Assembly (NCBI GenBank): GCA_016707705.1
Contig: JADJHD010000008.1
Coordinates: 124,001 to 188,000, forward strand
From: Bacteroidales bacterium
GTDB taxonomy: Bacteria; Bacteroidota; Bacteroidia; Bacteroidales; UBA4417
Length of the DNA: 64,000 bases
Reading direction: 5' to 3'
Part shown: positions 35,150-44,295 of the stretch, piece after piece
How positions within the stretch are numbered: the first letter of the stretch is position 1
Layout of the letters: the number at the start of each line of letters is the position of its first letter
Notes under the pieces: model-generated
Told to the model about the DNA's origin: nothing
The model's database searches: none
The model's input: the letters and a program-made list of their open reading frames with translations, nothing else
Program-made: the position numbers and the translations under genes

Positions 35150-36595
35150 TTAGCGGGATTTCAGTAATTGAATCAATGCCTTGAAATGTATCAGCCGTAG
35201 CACAACGGCTAGAATAAAACTCAGTCCCATCGCAAGAATGAACCCTGTCTTCCATTCAGGAACCAGATATCCAACCGTCATGGTAATTAATATTGATCCT
35301 GCAACAAAAAGAAATACATTAAATAAGTACCTGTAATTCACTTTAAATCTGAATAGTATCTGCACCATCACCAATTGCAGAATGGCTGTAAAAAATTGAG
35401 TTATAAGGCTTGCATATGCCGACCCAACAGCCATAAACTTGGGAATCAGGAGGTAGTTCAGGGCAATGTTAAGTACCATCCCTGAAAATGCAATGATATT
35501 TAACCACTTCAAACTGCCATTTGCAGTTAGGAGGGTTCCGAAAATATAGGTGGTTGAGATTGGGATAAAACCAAGAATCAGAAGTTTGAATACCGCCGCT
35601 GAATCATCAATATGCTTTACATAAAGGAGATCCATAAATTCATGGTTGTAAAGGCAGAGATTCAATGAAACCAGAATAGCGAATGTAAAAATCAGGGTAA
35701 AGGAGAGCTTCACCAATCCAGTTACATCCGACTTGTCCTTAATTAGTCGGGCAAACATCGGCAGCAGTATAATTGAAAACAGGTAAGCAATCATGTTGAT
35801 GGCATCAAGCAACCTGTATGCTGAAGCGTAAATTCCTGCCTGAACATCTCCTGCTTCACCAGGTAACATTCGTTCAAGCATAACAGAATCAATGCGATTA
35901 TAAAAGGTCATCAATAATACCAGAACTGCAAAAGGATAGCTCTGCTTTATTATGAGCCGGAAAAAATTGACATTCCATTGCAGCTTCTTGAAGGCGGCCT
36001 TCTTCATAACAATCAGCAATGCTACAAGAGCGGTAATTATGTATGCCAGCGATTGTGCATACACGAACCAATCTATAGTGAAATTACTTTTTCCGGTTTG
36101 TCCCCAAAGCAGAATAGAACAAAACAGAATCATCAGCAATCTGTCAAGAACTGAAATTATGCTGTCAGTTTTGAATTGCAGGAGTCCTGAAATATTGGAC
36201 CGCAGATAAAGGATGAGTGAAATCAGAATTTGGTTAAAGCCCAGAATGAAAACAAAGAGCATCTGTCGGGAATCATAACCCCAAATAAACCCAATGCTCA
36301 GGGTTACAATAATATACAGGGCCGCAAGAAGAAACTTGAAGATGATGATTCCCGAGAAATGTTTATTCAGCAGATGATTGTTCTGTGCAATATTCTTGTT
36401 GTTGAAATTGGTGATTCCAAAGTCAAGGAGAATATTAAAAAGGAAAGTGAAATTCAAAAGGGAGGAATACCAGCCATACTCCCCTGCTCCTACCATATTT
36501 TGCACAGTTCTGTCAATCCCAAAAATCCAGAACGGTTTGATCAGGATATTCAGGAAAAGCAGGAATGTGAGGTTGGTTAGAAACTTGCGCTGCAT
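35150..36595 (-). CDS. Wzx-like polysaccharide flippase
   Basis: 481 residues with about 14 transmembrane segments, as in the oligosaccharide flippase branch of the MOP superfamily. The opening (KFLTNLTFLLFLNILIKPFWIFGIDRTVQNMVG) and the central basic/hydrophobic SYPFAVLVLLMTFYNRIDSVMLERML are typical. It would move lipid-linked repeat units across the inner membrane. It is first in the minus-strand operon with the Wzz-like and ligase genes, and divergent from a glycosyltransferase gene. Confidence 0.85.
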   Translation of the reverse strand: MQRKFLTNLTFLLFLNILIKPFWIFGIDRTVQNMVGAGEYGWYSSLLNFTFLFNILLDFGITNFNNKNIAQNNHLLNKHFSGIIIFKFLLAALYIIVTLSIGFIWGYDSRQMLFVFILGFNQILISLILYLRSNISGLLQFKTDSIISVLDRLLMILFCSILLWGQTGKSNFTIDWFVYAQSLAYIITALVALLIVMKKAAFKKLQWNVNFFRLIIKQSYPFAVLVLLMTFYNRIDSVMLERMLPGEAGDVQAGIYASAYRLLDAINMIAYLFSIILLPMFARLIKDKSDVTGLVKLSFTLIFTFAILVSLNLCLYNHEFMDLLYVKHIDDSAAVFKLLILGFIPISTTYIFGTLLTANGSLKWLNIIAFSGMVLNIALNYLLIPKFMAVGSAYASLITQFFTAILQLVMVQILFRFKVNYRYLFNVFLFVAGSILITMTVGYLVPEWKTGFILAMGLSFILAVVLRLIHFKALIQLLKSR

Positions 36596-36772
36596 TTTAA
36601 GCGCTGTAGGTTAACAATGGTTGGTTTTTCAGAATTGTCAAAATTAAGGAATTCCGTTTAGCATTAGCCCCGAAGTTAGAATTAATAGTCCTATTCTGTC
36701 CGAATTCTGTCATTCAGCATGCTTTTTTGCAAATTCATGTAGAAAAAGCCTCTATCCGCCTTTGAATCCTGC

Positions 36773-36802
36773 TTGATAGTTAGGGTAAATACCCTATTTT
36801 TG
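36773..36802 (+). promoter_or_regulatory. complete Bacteroidota promoter of the glycosyltransferase
   Basis: TTG at 36773-36775 and TATTTTTG at 36795-36802 with 19 bp between. The leading TTG is therefore probably the -33 element and not a start codon. Transcription starting near 36808 would leave a leader of only about 7 nt before the TTG start at 36815. Confidence 0.6.
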
Positions 36803-36814
36803 CAAAAAAAGCCC

Positions 36815-37936
36815 TTGAAAATAGCCGTCAATACACGCTTATTGCTTCATGAGAAGATAGATGGTATCGGACGCTTTGCCTTTGAAACCCTTAAACAAAT
36901 GGTGGTCAAGCATCCTGAGCACCAGTTTCTGTTTATTTTCGACAGGCCATACCATGAGAGTTTTGTTTTTGCCGATAACATTATTCCGGTTATAATCCCT
37001 CCACCAGCCCGCCATCCCTTGCTTTTTCTGGCTTGGTTTGAGCTTTCCCTGCCTGTTGTCTTTAAAAAGCATAAGCCTGATGTTTTTCTTTCACCTGACG
37101 GTTACCTTTCCCTCAGGTCTGATATCCCTTCAGTTGCTGTAATTCATGACCTGAATTTTGAGCAATATCCGGCTGACCTGCCCTGGGCAATGAGAATGTA
37201 CCTTCAGAAAATGTTTCCGAAATTTGCTGATCACGCAAAGAGGATTGCAACTGTATCAGCATATTCAAAGCAGGATATCAGCAATCGATATAATGTCCCC
37301 CTTGAAAAGATTGATATCGTTCATAACGGTACTTCAAGTAGTTTCTGCACAGTTAATGATTCAGAGAAAGACAGGATCAGGAAGAAATATACCTCTGGTC
37401 GTGACTACTTCTTTTTCGTAGGAACACTTCACCCTCGTAAAAATCTGACAAACCTTTTCAGAGCCTTTGACGCGTTTAAAAACGCTGACAGGCATGGAAT
37501 CAAGCTTGTTATTGCAGGAGCCAAAATGTGGTGGACGGAAGAGATCAGGACTACCTACGAAGGAATGAAATTCAGGGAGGATGTAGTTTTTACGGGCAGG
37601 GTGAATGACAATGAACTGGTAAACCTAATGTCGAGCGCACTTGCCCTGACCTATGTATCCTATTTTGAAGGATTTGGAATCCCCATCCTGGAAGCTTTCA
37701 ACTGCGAAACACCTGTCATTACTTCAAATACCACATCTATGCCTGAAGTAGCTGGTGATGCTGCCCTCCTGGTGGATCCATTTTCGGTAGAATCGATTAC
37801 GCAGGCTTTGCATTCAATTGCTGATGATCCTATTCTCCGACAAAAACTTGTTCAGAAAGGCAGTATCCAGAAAAACCAGTTCTCCTGGGAAATGACCAGT
37901 GATAAACTCTGGAAGACAATAGAGCAGTGCCAGTAA
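36815..37936 (+). CDS. glycosyltransferase family 4 (GT-B)
   Basis: About 373 residues from a TTG at 36815 that yields KIAVNTRLLLHEKIDGIGRF, the typical N-terminus of this family. No ATG occurs in the first 45 codons of the reading frame. DIPSVAVIHDLNFEQYP and TVSAYSKQDISNRYNV are in the acceptor half. The donor half has FVGTLHPRKNLTNLFRAF and the EX7E-type motif VSYFEGFGIPILEAFNCETPVI (the two glutamates of retaining GT4 enzymes). It probably adds a sugar in surface polysaccharide assembly. It begins a plus-strand group opposite the Wzx operon. Confidence 0.88.
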   Translation: MKIAVNTRLLLHEKIDGIGRFAFETLKQMVVKHPEHQFLFIFDRPYHESFVFADNIIPVIIPPPARHPLLFLAWFELSLPVVFKKHKPDVFLSPDGYLSLRSDIPSVAVIHDLNFEQYPADLPWAMRMYLQKMFPKFADHAKRIATVSAYSKQDISNRYNVPLEKIDIVHNGTSSSFCTVNDSEKDRIRKKYTSGRDYFFFVGTLHPRKNLTNLFRAFDAFKNADRHGIKLVIAGAKMWWTEEIRTTYEGMKFREDVVFTGRVNDNELVNLMSSALALTYVSYFEGFGIPILEAFNCETPVITSNTTSMPEVAGDAALLVDPFSVESITQALHSIADDPILRQKLVQKGSIQKNQFSWEMTSDKLWKTIEQCQ

Positions 37937-38047
37937 AGGAAAATGCATTTTTTTACACTATCATTTACCCGAACCACCAAGGAAAACTGGCTCTCATTCA
38001 ATCCTTTAACAATCTCAACTAATTAACTGATCAATCCGGCTCATCTG

Positions 38048-39166
38048 ATGAAATCAAGCAGCGAAGGAAGGGTATTTGGATTGGATATCCTCAGGGCTTT
38101 TGCTATTCTCTTTGTAATTTATTCACACAGCTTTTTTCTGATTGTTGACCATATCAATGAGAGAGCCTACAGCTTCTTCTCCCTTGATGGAGTGACTCTT
38201 TTCTTTGTTCTCAGCGGATTCCTGATTGGTGGAATTCTTTTGCGAATCATTAACGAAAAGGAATTCAACAGTTCCGATCTTCTGAATTTCTGGATCAGAC
38301 GCTGGTTCAGGACATTGCCAAACTACTTTTTTATTCTGCTGCTGCTGCTGGGGCTTTCAATTTTACTTAAGCGGGAGCTTTCCACCGAACTCCCCTCCTA
38401 TTTCCTCCTTCTTCAGAACTTCATCAGTCCGCATCCATCATTCTTCCCGGAAGCCTGGAGTTTATCAGTTGAGGAATGGTTCTATCTTCTGGTACCCTTG
38501 TGTCTTTTTTTGCTGGTGCGATTTACCGGGATTCCAAGAAAAAACCTGGTACTAATCATAATCGTCGCCCTGGTTGTGCTTGTCACAATCTTCAGGGCAT
38601 ACAGGGTAAATCAGTTGGGAATCAATGACTTTGACAGTTGGGATAACTATATCAGGAAAACTGTATTGTGCCGACTAGATTCTATTATGTTCGGCTTTCT
38701 GGGTGCCTGGATTAGTTTTTACCATCCTGAAAAATGGACTAAAAACAAGCTGGCTGTCTTTATACCCGGATTAATACTAATCTTCATCCCACAGATTGTC
38801 AGTTATTTATATGGATATACTCCGATTTTTAACAACTATCTTTCCTTGTCTGTCACTGCAATCGGAACTTTCCTGATGTTGCCCCTTCTTTCAAATTACA
38901 GGAGTGCAAAAGGCATTTTTGCAAGATTCATCCGATTTGTCAGCATTCATTCCTATGCCATGTACCTTGTAAACTTCTCGCTTGTGCAACTGATTATAAT
39001 CCCTTCATTGACCACTACCATCCTCCTGTTCACCAGTTCACACCTCACGCTGAGCATTATCCGGTATATTCTTTACTGGCTGCTCACTTTCCTGTTATCA
39101 ATGCTGCTGTACCGTTATTTTGAAAAGCCGATGATGGGGTTGAGGGAGAGGTTTCGCTCCCGGTAG
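38048..39166 (+). CDS. acyltransferase family 3 (OafA-like) membrane protein
   Basis: 372 residues with about 10 transmembrane segments. RVFGLDILRAFAILFVIYSHS at the N-terminus carries the conserved arginine and histidine of acyltransferase family 3. The SLDGVTLFFVLSGFLIGGILL block and WSLSVEEWFYLLVPL match the family. Such proteins O-acetylate or otherwise acylate surface polysaccharides. The gene is preceded by the glycosyltransferase (111-bp gap), in agreement with polysaccharide modification. Confidence 0.9.
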   Translation: MKSSSEGRVFGLDILRAFAILFVIYSHSFFLIVDHINERAYSFFSLDGVTLFFVLSGFLIGGILLRIINEKEFNSSDLLNFWIRRWFRTLPNYFFILLLLLGLSILLKRELSTELPSYFLLLQNFISPHPSFFPEAWSLSVEEWFYLLVPLCLFLLVRFTGIPRKNLVLIIIVALVVLVTIFRAYRVNQLGINDFDSWDNYIRKTVLCRLDSIMFGFLGAWISFYHPEKWTKNKLAVFIPGLILIFIPQIVSYLYGYTPIFNNYLSLSVTAIGTFLMLPLLSNYRSAKGIFARFIRFVSIHSYAMYLVNFSLVQLIIIPSLTTTILLFTSSHLTLSIIRYILYWLLTFLLSMLLYRYFEKPMMGLRERFRSR

Positions 39167-39562
39167 ATTTTACCCTGAAAGAAATTCGCGCATTCTTTGA
39201 AAAGTTCGGGGTTCTAGATTTTGCAAGTAGCAGAGAATAGAACACAGATGACACAGATGCGACGGATTTACACAGATTTGATTGTGCAATGTTGAAAAAC
39301 ACTTCGACAAGCTTAGTTTGACTGCTTCGTTCATTTTTCATTTTCATCCGCCGGCTGGCTGACACATCTCCATCCGCCAGCAGGCGGACTCCGCTTCACT
39401 GCGCATCTCCATAACATTATCCCGAAATCCGAAATATCTCGTCAACTCAGCAACCAAAATCTCCTTATCTTCCAGTCTCCCTATCCCCCAGTCCCCCAGT
39501 CCCCAGTCCCCAGTCCCCAGTCCCCCAGTCCCCTTGTCCTCTCTTCCCTCTAAAACCTCTCA
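39167..39562. other. 396-bp convergent gap with repeats
   Basis: No gene seen. It holds ACACAGAT three times (39242-39249, 39251-39258, 39270-39277), a CCGCC/GGCGG inverted motif near 39349-39388, and the CCCCAGT array at 39485-39533 (separate entry). Composition shifts to C-rich after 39460. Confidence 0.6.
39485..39533 (-). repeat. CCCCAGT heptamer/octamer array (G-quadruplex-type on minus strand)
   Basis: Six units of CCCC(C)AGT, lengths 8, 8, 7, 7, 7, 8, followed by another CCCC. On the minus strand this gives seven runs of four or five G separated by ACT, an ideal G-quadruplex pattern. It lies about 30 bp after the murB stop and would be in its transcript. Confidence 0.8.
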
Positions 39563-40582
39563 TCAAACTACATTCACTTCCATCTCGAGGAGCACATCAA
39601 ACTTCTCAAGGACAGCCTGTTGAATCTCTTCGGCCAATTCCAGAATTTCAGATCCTGTTGCTGAACCGTAATTTACAAGGACCAGAGCCTGGTTTGGATG
39701 CACACCCGCATCACCCCTTCTGAAACCTTTGAACCTGCATTGCTCTATGAGCCAGCCGGCAGCCAGTTTAACCTGAAAATCAGGTACAGGATAAGTAACT
39801 ATACCGGGATATGAAGCTTGCAGCATTTCAGCCTTTTCAGCAGAAACGACAGGGTTTTTGAAGAAACTGCCGGCATTGCCGATCTCGGCAGGATCCGGGA
39901 GCTTTGAACGGCGAATACGACATACTGCCTCACTCACATCCTTGATTCCCGGATTCAATATACCCATTGCATTCAACTCCTGGGATATGGCGCCATATGA
40001 TAGTTGTACCACCGGCTGAACCGAAAGTCTAAATGTTACTGACCATAGAATAACCCTGCCTTTGAGCTCCTGCTTGAAGATACTGTCCCGATAACCAAAA
40101 CGACAATCCTTGAATTCAAGAACAAGTTTTTCCCTGCTTTCAAGATCATAGGCCTCCAGCGACTGGAAACTATCTTTCAGCTCAACTCCATAGGCTCCTA
40201 TGTTTTGTATGGGACTGCTACCTACGTTTCCGGGTATGAGGGACAAGTTTTCCAGTCCGCCAAAACCATTTTCAACGCACCACATCACGAAATCATGCCA
40301 GTTTTCGCCTGCGGCAACCTTTACCCTGACAAAATCCTCATTCCTGCTGAGTATTTCAATTCCTTTATTCTGAATTGCAACAGCCCATCCATCAAAATCA
40401 GAAGTAAACAGAAGGTTACTGCCTCCACCAAGAAAAAGGAGTTTACCTGGTTCATTTTCAATCCAATCCATCACCTGCCAAAGATCGTCCAGGGTACTGA
40501 CCCTGCTGAAATCCCTGGCTTTTACATCCATTCCGAAGGTATTGAACTCCTTGAGAGAAATCCCTGATTGCCTGATTGCCAT
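39563..40582 (-). CDS. murB: UDP-N-acetylenolpyruvoylglucosamine reductase
   Basis: 339 residues from the ATG at 40582. An in-frame start 57 bp upstream adds an extension that is not typical of MurB. FAD enzyme reducing enolpyruvyl-UDP-GlcNAc to UDP-MurNAc in peptidoglycan synthesis. The NTFGMDVKAR opening, LFLGGGSNLLFTSDFDGW (FAD site), ENLSLIPGNVGSSPIQNIGAYG and GNAGSFFKNP (active-site serine region) are diagnostic. The C-terminal AGWLIEQCRFKGFRRGDAGVHPNQALVLVN is conserved. It is monocistronic and divergent from a glycosyltransferase gene. Confidence 0.97.
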   Translation of the reverse strand: MAIRQSGISLKEFNTFGMDVKARDFSRVSTLDDLWQVMDWIENEPGKLLFLGGGSNLLFTSDFDGWAVAIQNKGIEILSRNEDFVRVKVAAGENWHDFVMWCVENGFGGLENLSLIPGNVGSSPIQNIGAYGVELKDSFQSLEAYDLESREKLVLEFKDCRFGYRDSIFKQELKGRVILWSVTFRLSVQPVVQLSYGAISQELNAMGILNPGIKDVSEAVCRIRRSKLPDPAEIGNAGSFFKNPVVSAEKAEMLQASYPGIVTYPVPDFQVKLAAGWLIEQCRFKGFRRGDAGVHPNQALVLVNYGSATGSEILELAEEIQQAVLEKFDVLLEMEVNVV

Positions 40583-40696
40583 ATGCTCAACTTTGAAATT
40601 CAAAAGTACACGAAAAGCTTGAATTGGCCGTTTACTCACATTGGATAGATGATACTCCGTCCAAATGTTTTATTTTCGCAATGCACATATCCCTGG

Positions 40697-41851
40697 ATGA
40701 AAAAAAGAGTCATTCTTACTGTTATTAATGATCTGGTGACCGATCAGCGCGTCGACAGGACAGCACGGGTCCTGCTGGACATGGGATATGAGGTGCTTAT
40801 GGTAGGACGGCAGAAATCTGACAGCATGAAGATGCCATCAAGACCCTACGAAGTTCACAGGATGAGATTGCTCTTTGAGAAAGGTCCACTGTTCTACGCA
40901 GAGTATAACCTGCGGCTTTTCTTTTTCCTGGTGAGTCAGAAAGTTGACCTTTTGTTCAGCAATGACCTCGATACCTTGCTTCCTGATTTCCTGCATCATA
41001 AATTGAGAAAAATCCCAATTATTTACGATAGCCACGAGTACTTTACTGAAACACCTGAAGTAATTCACAGGCCCTTCGTGATGAAATTCTGGAAGTTCCT
41101 GGAAAAATCAATGGTGCCAAATCTGAAATATTGCATAACAGTAAATCAGTCCATTGCGGATCTTTTCAAAGAGAAGTATGGGAACAATTTTGTTGTGGTA
41201 AGAAATATTCCAGCAGCCCGGAAAAAGGATGATTCGATCACGCGCCCATCTCTTGGACTGCCAGAAAACAAGAAGATAATCCTGCTTCAGGGTGCAGGAA
41301 TCAATATACAAAGAGGTGCAGAAGAAGCTGTGGAAGCCATGCAATTCATTGAGAATGCTATCCTTCTGATTATTGGTGGCGGAGATGTCCTTCCCCTTCT
41401 CAAGGAAAAGGTTAAAGCACTGCATCTTGAAGAAAAAGTAATTTTCATTTCCAAGCAAACTCCTGAAAAGCTGTTCGCATACACATGTCAGGCTGATCTT
41501 GGGCTCACACTCGATAAGGACACGAATCTCAATTACAGATTCAGCTTACCGAACAAGCTATTCGATTACATACATGCAGGGATTCCGGTTCTGGCTTCAC
41601 CCTTGCCCGAAATCAGCAGGATTATCAGAGAATACCAGATCGGAGATTTCATAAGTAGCCATGAACCATCGCATATTGCTTCAAAAATCAATGGGATGCT
41701 GTTGGATGATGAACAGATGAAGATGTACAGGAAAAATCTGGTGACTGCTGCATCCGTTTTAAACTGGGAATCGGAAAGTAATCAGTTAAGGGATCTGATT
41801 CAGAAGGCTGTAGATGATTATGCGAAAAGCAACAAGGACGTTTTACTTTAA
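40697..41851 (+). CDS. glycosyltransferase (GT4-like)
   Basis: 384 residues from the ATG at 40697, giving KKRVILTVINDLVTDQRVDR, a common N-terminus of this group; an upstream in-frame ATG at 40649 is less likely. GT-B fold: N-terminal half with IIYDSHEYFTETPEV, C-terminal half with KIILLQGAGINIQRGAEEAVEAM, ILLIIGGGD and LPNKLFDYIHAGIPVLASPLPE, the donor-binding region. Donor and acceptor are unknown. A TATTTTCG element at 40671-40678 may be its -7. The next glycosyltransferase starts 36 bp downstream. Confidence 0.85.
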   Translation: MKKRVILTVINDLVTDQRVDRTARVLLDMGYEVLMVGRQKSDSMKMPSRPYEVHRMRLLFEKGPLFYAEYNLRLFFFLVSQKVDLLFSNDLDTLLPDFLHHKLRKIPIIYDSHEYFTETPEVIHRPFVMKFWKFLEKSMVPNLKYCITVNQSIADLFKEKYGNNFVVVRNIPAARKKDDSITRPSLGLPENKKIILLQGAGINIQRGAEEAVEAMQFIENAILLIIGGGDVLPLLKEKVKALHLEEKVIFISKQTPEKLFAYTCQADLGLTLDKDTNLNYRFSLPNKLFDYIHAGIPVLASPLPEISRIIREYQIGDFISSHEPSHIASKINGMLLDDEQMKMYRKNLVTAASVLNWESESNQLRDLIQKAVDDYAKSNKDVLL

Positions 41852-41887
41852 CTTACACAGACATACAGTTTAGCAGGGAATAAAAGC

Positions 41888-43021
41888 ATGGAGGATAAAA
41901 ATCTCAATATCGTTTCATTTTCCATACCCTGGCCTGCCAATTACGGTGGGGTAATAGATGTATTCCATAAATTGGTAGCCCTGAAAGCCTCAGGTATCCG
42001 CATTCATCTTCACTGCTTTCAGTATGATCGTCCGGAGGCTGCTGATCTGGAAAAATACTGTGAAACTGTTCAGTATTATAAACGAGAAACCAGTATCAGT
42101 GCTCTGCTATCCCTCACTCCTTATATTGTAAAATCCAGAAAATCAGAGGAATTACTTGAGAACCTCTGCAAAAATGATTATCCTATCCTTTTCGAAGGAT
42201 TGCATAGCTGCTACTATCTTAACCATCCGCTTCTAAAGGACAGAAAGCTTTACTACCGGGAAAGCAATATAGAACACACCTATTATTTTCATCTGTTTCT
42301 TTCGGAGAATAACATTTTTAAAAAGATCTTCTTCATTACTGAAAGTCTGAAACTCCGGTTTTATCAGTCCAAATTAAAGAGGGCTGATCACTTTTTGACG
42401 GTTTCAGAGAAAGACTGCGAATATCTGCAGAAGAAGTTCCCTCAGAACCATGTAAGCTATCTCCCCTCCTTTCACGGCAATAATGAATTAAAAAGCTTGA
42501 CCGGATCTGGAACTTATGCCTTCTACCATGGCAATCTCGCAGTTGCTGAAAACAGTCTGGCTGCAAGCTTTTTAATCAGGGAAGTATTCAGCAGGCTTAA
42601 ATTCCCATTGGTAATTGCAGGCCTGAATCCTCCTGATCATCTCTTAAAACTTGCAGAACAATTCAAGGTAAAAATCATAGCAAACCCTGACAATGATGAG
42701 ATGTTTAATCTGTTAAGGGAAGCTCATGTGAATATTCTGGTCACTTTTCAGGCAACGGGTCTCAAGTTAAAATTGCTAAACACGCTTTTTGCAGGAAGGC
42801 ATGTGCTTGTAAATAAACTGATGCTGGCCGGGACCGGACTTGAAGAGTTTTGCTCAATTGGCAATACTGCTCCTGAACTAAAGGAGCAAATGGAGAGATT
42901 GATTGCTCTTCCCTTTGATGAGGAAAAGTTGTCATTCAGGAAACAGATGTTGGGTGCCAGGTATTCTGACAGCGCTAATGCTGTTAAACTAACAGAAATA
43001 ATATTTCCGGAGAAAATTTGA
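41888..43021 (+). CDS. glycosyltransferase-like protein
   Basis: 377 residues. The N-terminal FSIPWPANYGGVIDVFHKLVAL is a GT-B acceptor-domain start. The middle has LTVSEKDCEYLQKKFPQNHVSYLPSFHGN. The C-terminal half contains FYHGNLAVAENSLAA, VIAGLNPPDHLLKLAEQ and TGLKLKLLNTLFAGRHVLVNKLMLAGTG, in which the usual donor-site glutamates are not clear. This variation puts it at the edge of the GT4 group. It is in one transcript with the preceding glycosyltransferase. Confidence 0.7.
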   Translation: MEDKNLNIVSFSIPWPANYGGVIDVFHKLVALKASGIRIHLHCFQYDRPEAADLEKYCETVQYYKRETSISALLSLTPYIVKSRKSEELLENLCKNDYPILFEGLHSCYYLNHPLLKDRKLYYRESNIEHTYYFHLFLSENNIFKKIFFITESLKLRFYQSKLKRADHFLTVSEKDCEYLQKKFPQNHVSYLPSFHGNNELKSLTGSGTYAFYHGNLAVAENSLAASFLIREVFSRLKFPLVIAGLNPPDHLLKLAEQFKVKIIANPDNDEMFNLLREAHVNILVTFQATGLKLKLLNTLFAGRHVLVNKLMLAGTGLEEFCSIGNTAPELKEQMERLIALPFDEEKLSFRKQMLGARYSDSANAVKLTEIIFPEKI

Positions 43022-43040
43022 GGCAGTATTGAACTGTAGT

Positions 43041-43742
43041 TTATTCCAGTTCTGAAGCAACTGTTGGATGAATATGTCCGAGAACCTTTCCATTCTCACA
43101 TTTCACTGTTCGTGACGGGAACTTACTGATCAAACTGAAGTTATGTGTAGCCATAAAAACAGCACGTCCGGCATTGCTGATATCCATCATCAGTTGCATG
43201 ATTCCTTCTGAGGATTCCGGATCAAGATTACCAGTCGGCTCATCAGCAAGAATAAGTTCAGGGTCATTAATCAGAGCCCTGGCTATGCATACACGCTGCT
43301 GTTCACCACCCGAGAGCTGATGAGGCATTTTAAATCCCTTTGAAATCAGTCCAACCTTATCCAGAACCTCATTCATTCGGTGGCGCATGGCATCGGAATC
43401 CTTCCAGCCTGTAGCCTTCATCACGAAAAGCAGATTATCATTCACTGAACGATCATTAAGCAATTGAAAATCCTGAAATACAATTCCGATTTTCCTTCTG
43501 AGATAAGGAACTTCCTTGGTTTTAACCTCTTTCAGATTGTATCCTACAACCTCAGCACTGCCTTCCATTAAGGGCAGATCAGCGTAAAGAGTCTTCAAAA
43601 GACTGCTCTTGCCGGCTCCTGTCTTACCAATCAGGTAGACAAACTCACCTTTGTCGATGGTTAGGTTAACATCCGAAAGGATTAGAATATTCTTCTGAAA
43701 AATTGATGCGTCTGATATCTGAATAATGGTATCTAGTCCCAT
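43041..43742 (-). CDS. ftsE: cell division ATP-binding protein FtsE
   Basis: 233 residues. ABC ATPase with Walker A GKTGAGKSSLL (about 38-48), Q-loop VFQDFQLLNDRSV, signature LSGGEQQRVCIARAL and Walker B LILADEPTGNLDPE. The FQDF-LL-DR pattern and the spacing are typical of FtsE, which with FtsX activates peptidoglycan hydrolases at the division site. No ftsX is adjacent; in Bacteroidota the two are often separate. It converges with the glycosyltransferase gene, leaving a 19-bp gap. Confidence 0.85.
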   Translation of the reverse strand: MGLDTIIQISDASIFQKNILILSDVNLTIDKGEFVYLIGKTGAGKSSLLKTLYADLPLMEGSAEVVGYNLKEVKTKEVPYLRRKIGIVFQDFQLLNDRSVNDNLLFVMKATGWKDSDAMRHRMNEVLDKVGLISKGFKMPHQLSGGEQQRVCIARALINDPELILADEPTGNLDPESSEGIMQLMMDISNAGRAVFMATHNFSLISKFPSRTVKCENGKVLGHIHPTVASELE

Positions 43743-44295
43743 TTAGCTGCCTTTTTTTGGAATGCGTTAATCTAACCTCAAAAGTAGTGCTTTTGTTTGA
43801 ACCTTCATCTGCATCCCAACAGAATAAGGAATTTGGACTTTATTAAGGAAGTTCGGAGTTATGTAAGAAATCCTTGCGGAATAGAGATTCAGTTGTTAGT
43901 TCCTGCAGCTTTGGGTCAGGCGATAGTCAGACAATGGTCAGGCAATGGTCAGACAATGGTCAGACAATGGTCAGACTATGGTCAGGCAATGGTCAGGCAA
44001 TGGTCATTCAATGGTCAGACAATAGTCATTCAATGGTCAGGCGATAGTCAGATAATGGTCAGACAATGGGCATTCAATGGTCAGGCGATAGCTTGTGGAA
44101 GCTAAAAATTTAATCTGCGAAAATCAATTGATTAATCAGCGAGAATCAGCGAGAAACCAATTCACCAAGCGGATAATTCGAAAAAAAAGATCATATTCCA
44201 ATCAATTTTCATTCTCAGATTCTCCCCTTGTCTCCTAGTCTCCTTGTCCCCTTGTCCCATTTTCCCCTTGTCTCAGGGTCTCCCTGTTATCGTGA
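43743..44295. other. 553-bp gap with tandem and simple repeats
   Basis: No convincing gene. It holds the 11-bp array at 43914-44089, AATC(T/A)GCGA(G/A) units at 44112-44121, 44134-44143 and 44144-44153, and a pyrimidine-rich degenerate CTCCCCTTGTC tract at about 44215-44285. A 102-codon open frame from 43797 runs through the array only because the unit contains no stop on the plus strand. Confidence 0.7.
43914..44089. repeat. 16-unit 11-bp tandem array (GGTCAGRCAAT)
   Basis: Sixteen consecutive 11-bp units with no insertion or deletion. The consensus is GGTCAGRCAAT, with variation confined to the first base (G/A, once also the third), positions 6-7 (GG, GA or TT) and a few at 8-10. The variant GGTCAGGCGAT is followed each time by a unit starting AGTCA or by AG at the array end. 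Eleven bases is close to one DNA helical turn. Confidence 0.92.

Noticed and set aside
43797..44105. 102-codon plus-strand open frame through the 11-bp array
   Set aside because: The unit has no plus-strand stop in any frame, and 33 bases return the frame, so an open frame is expected by chance. No domain and no ribosome-start support is seen.
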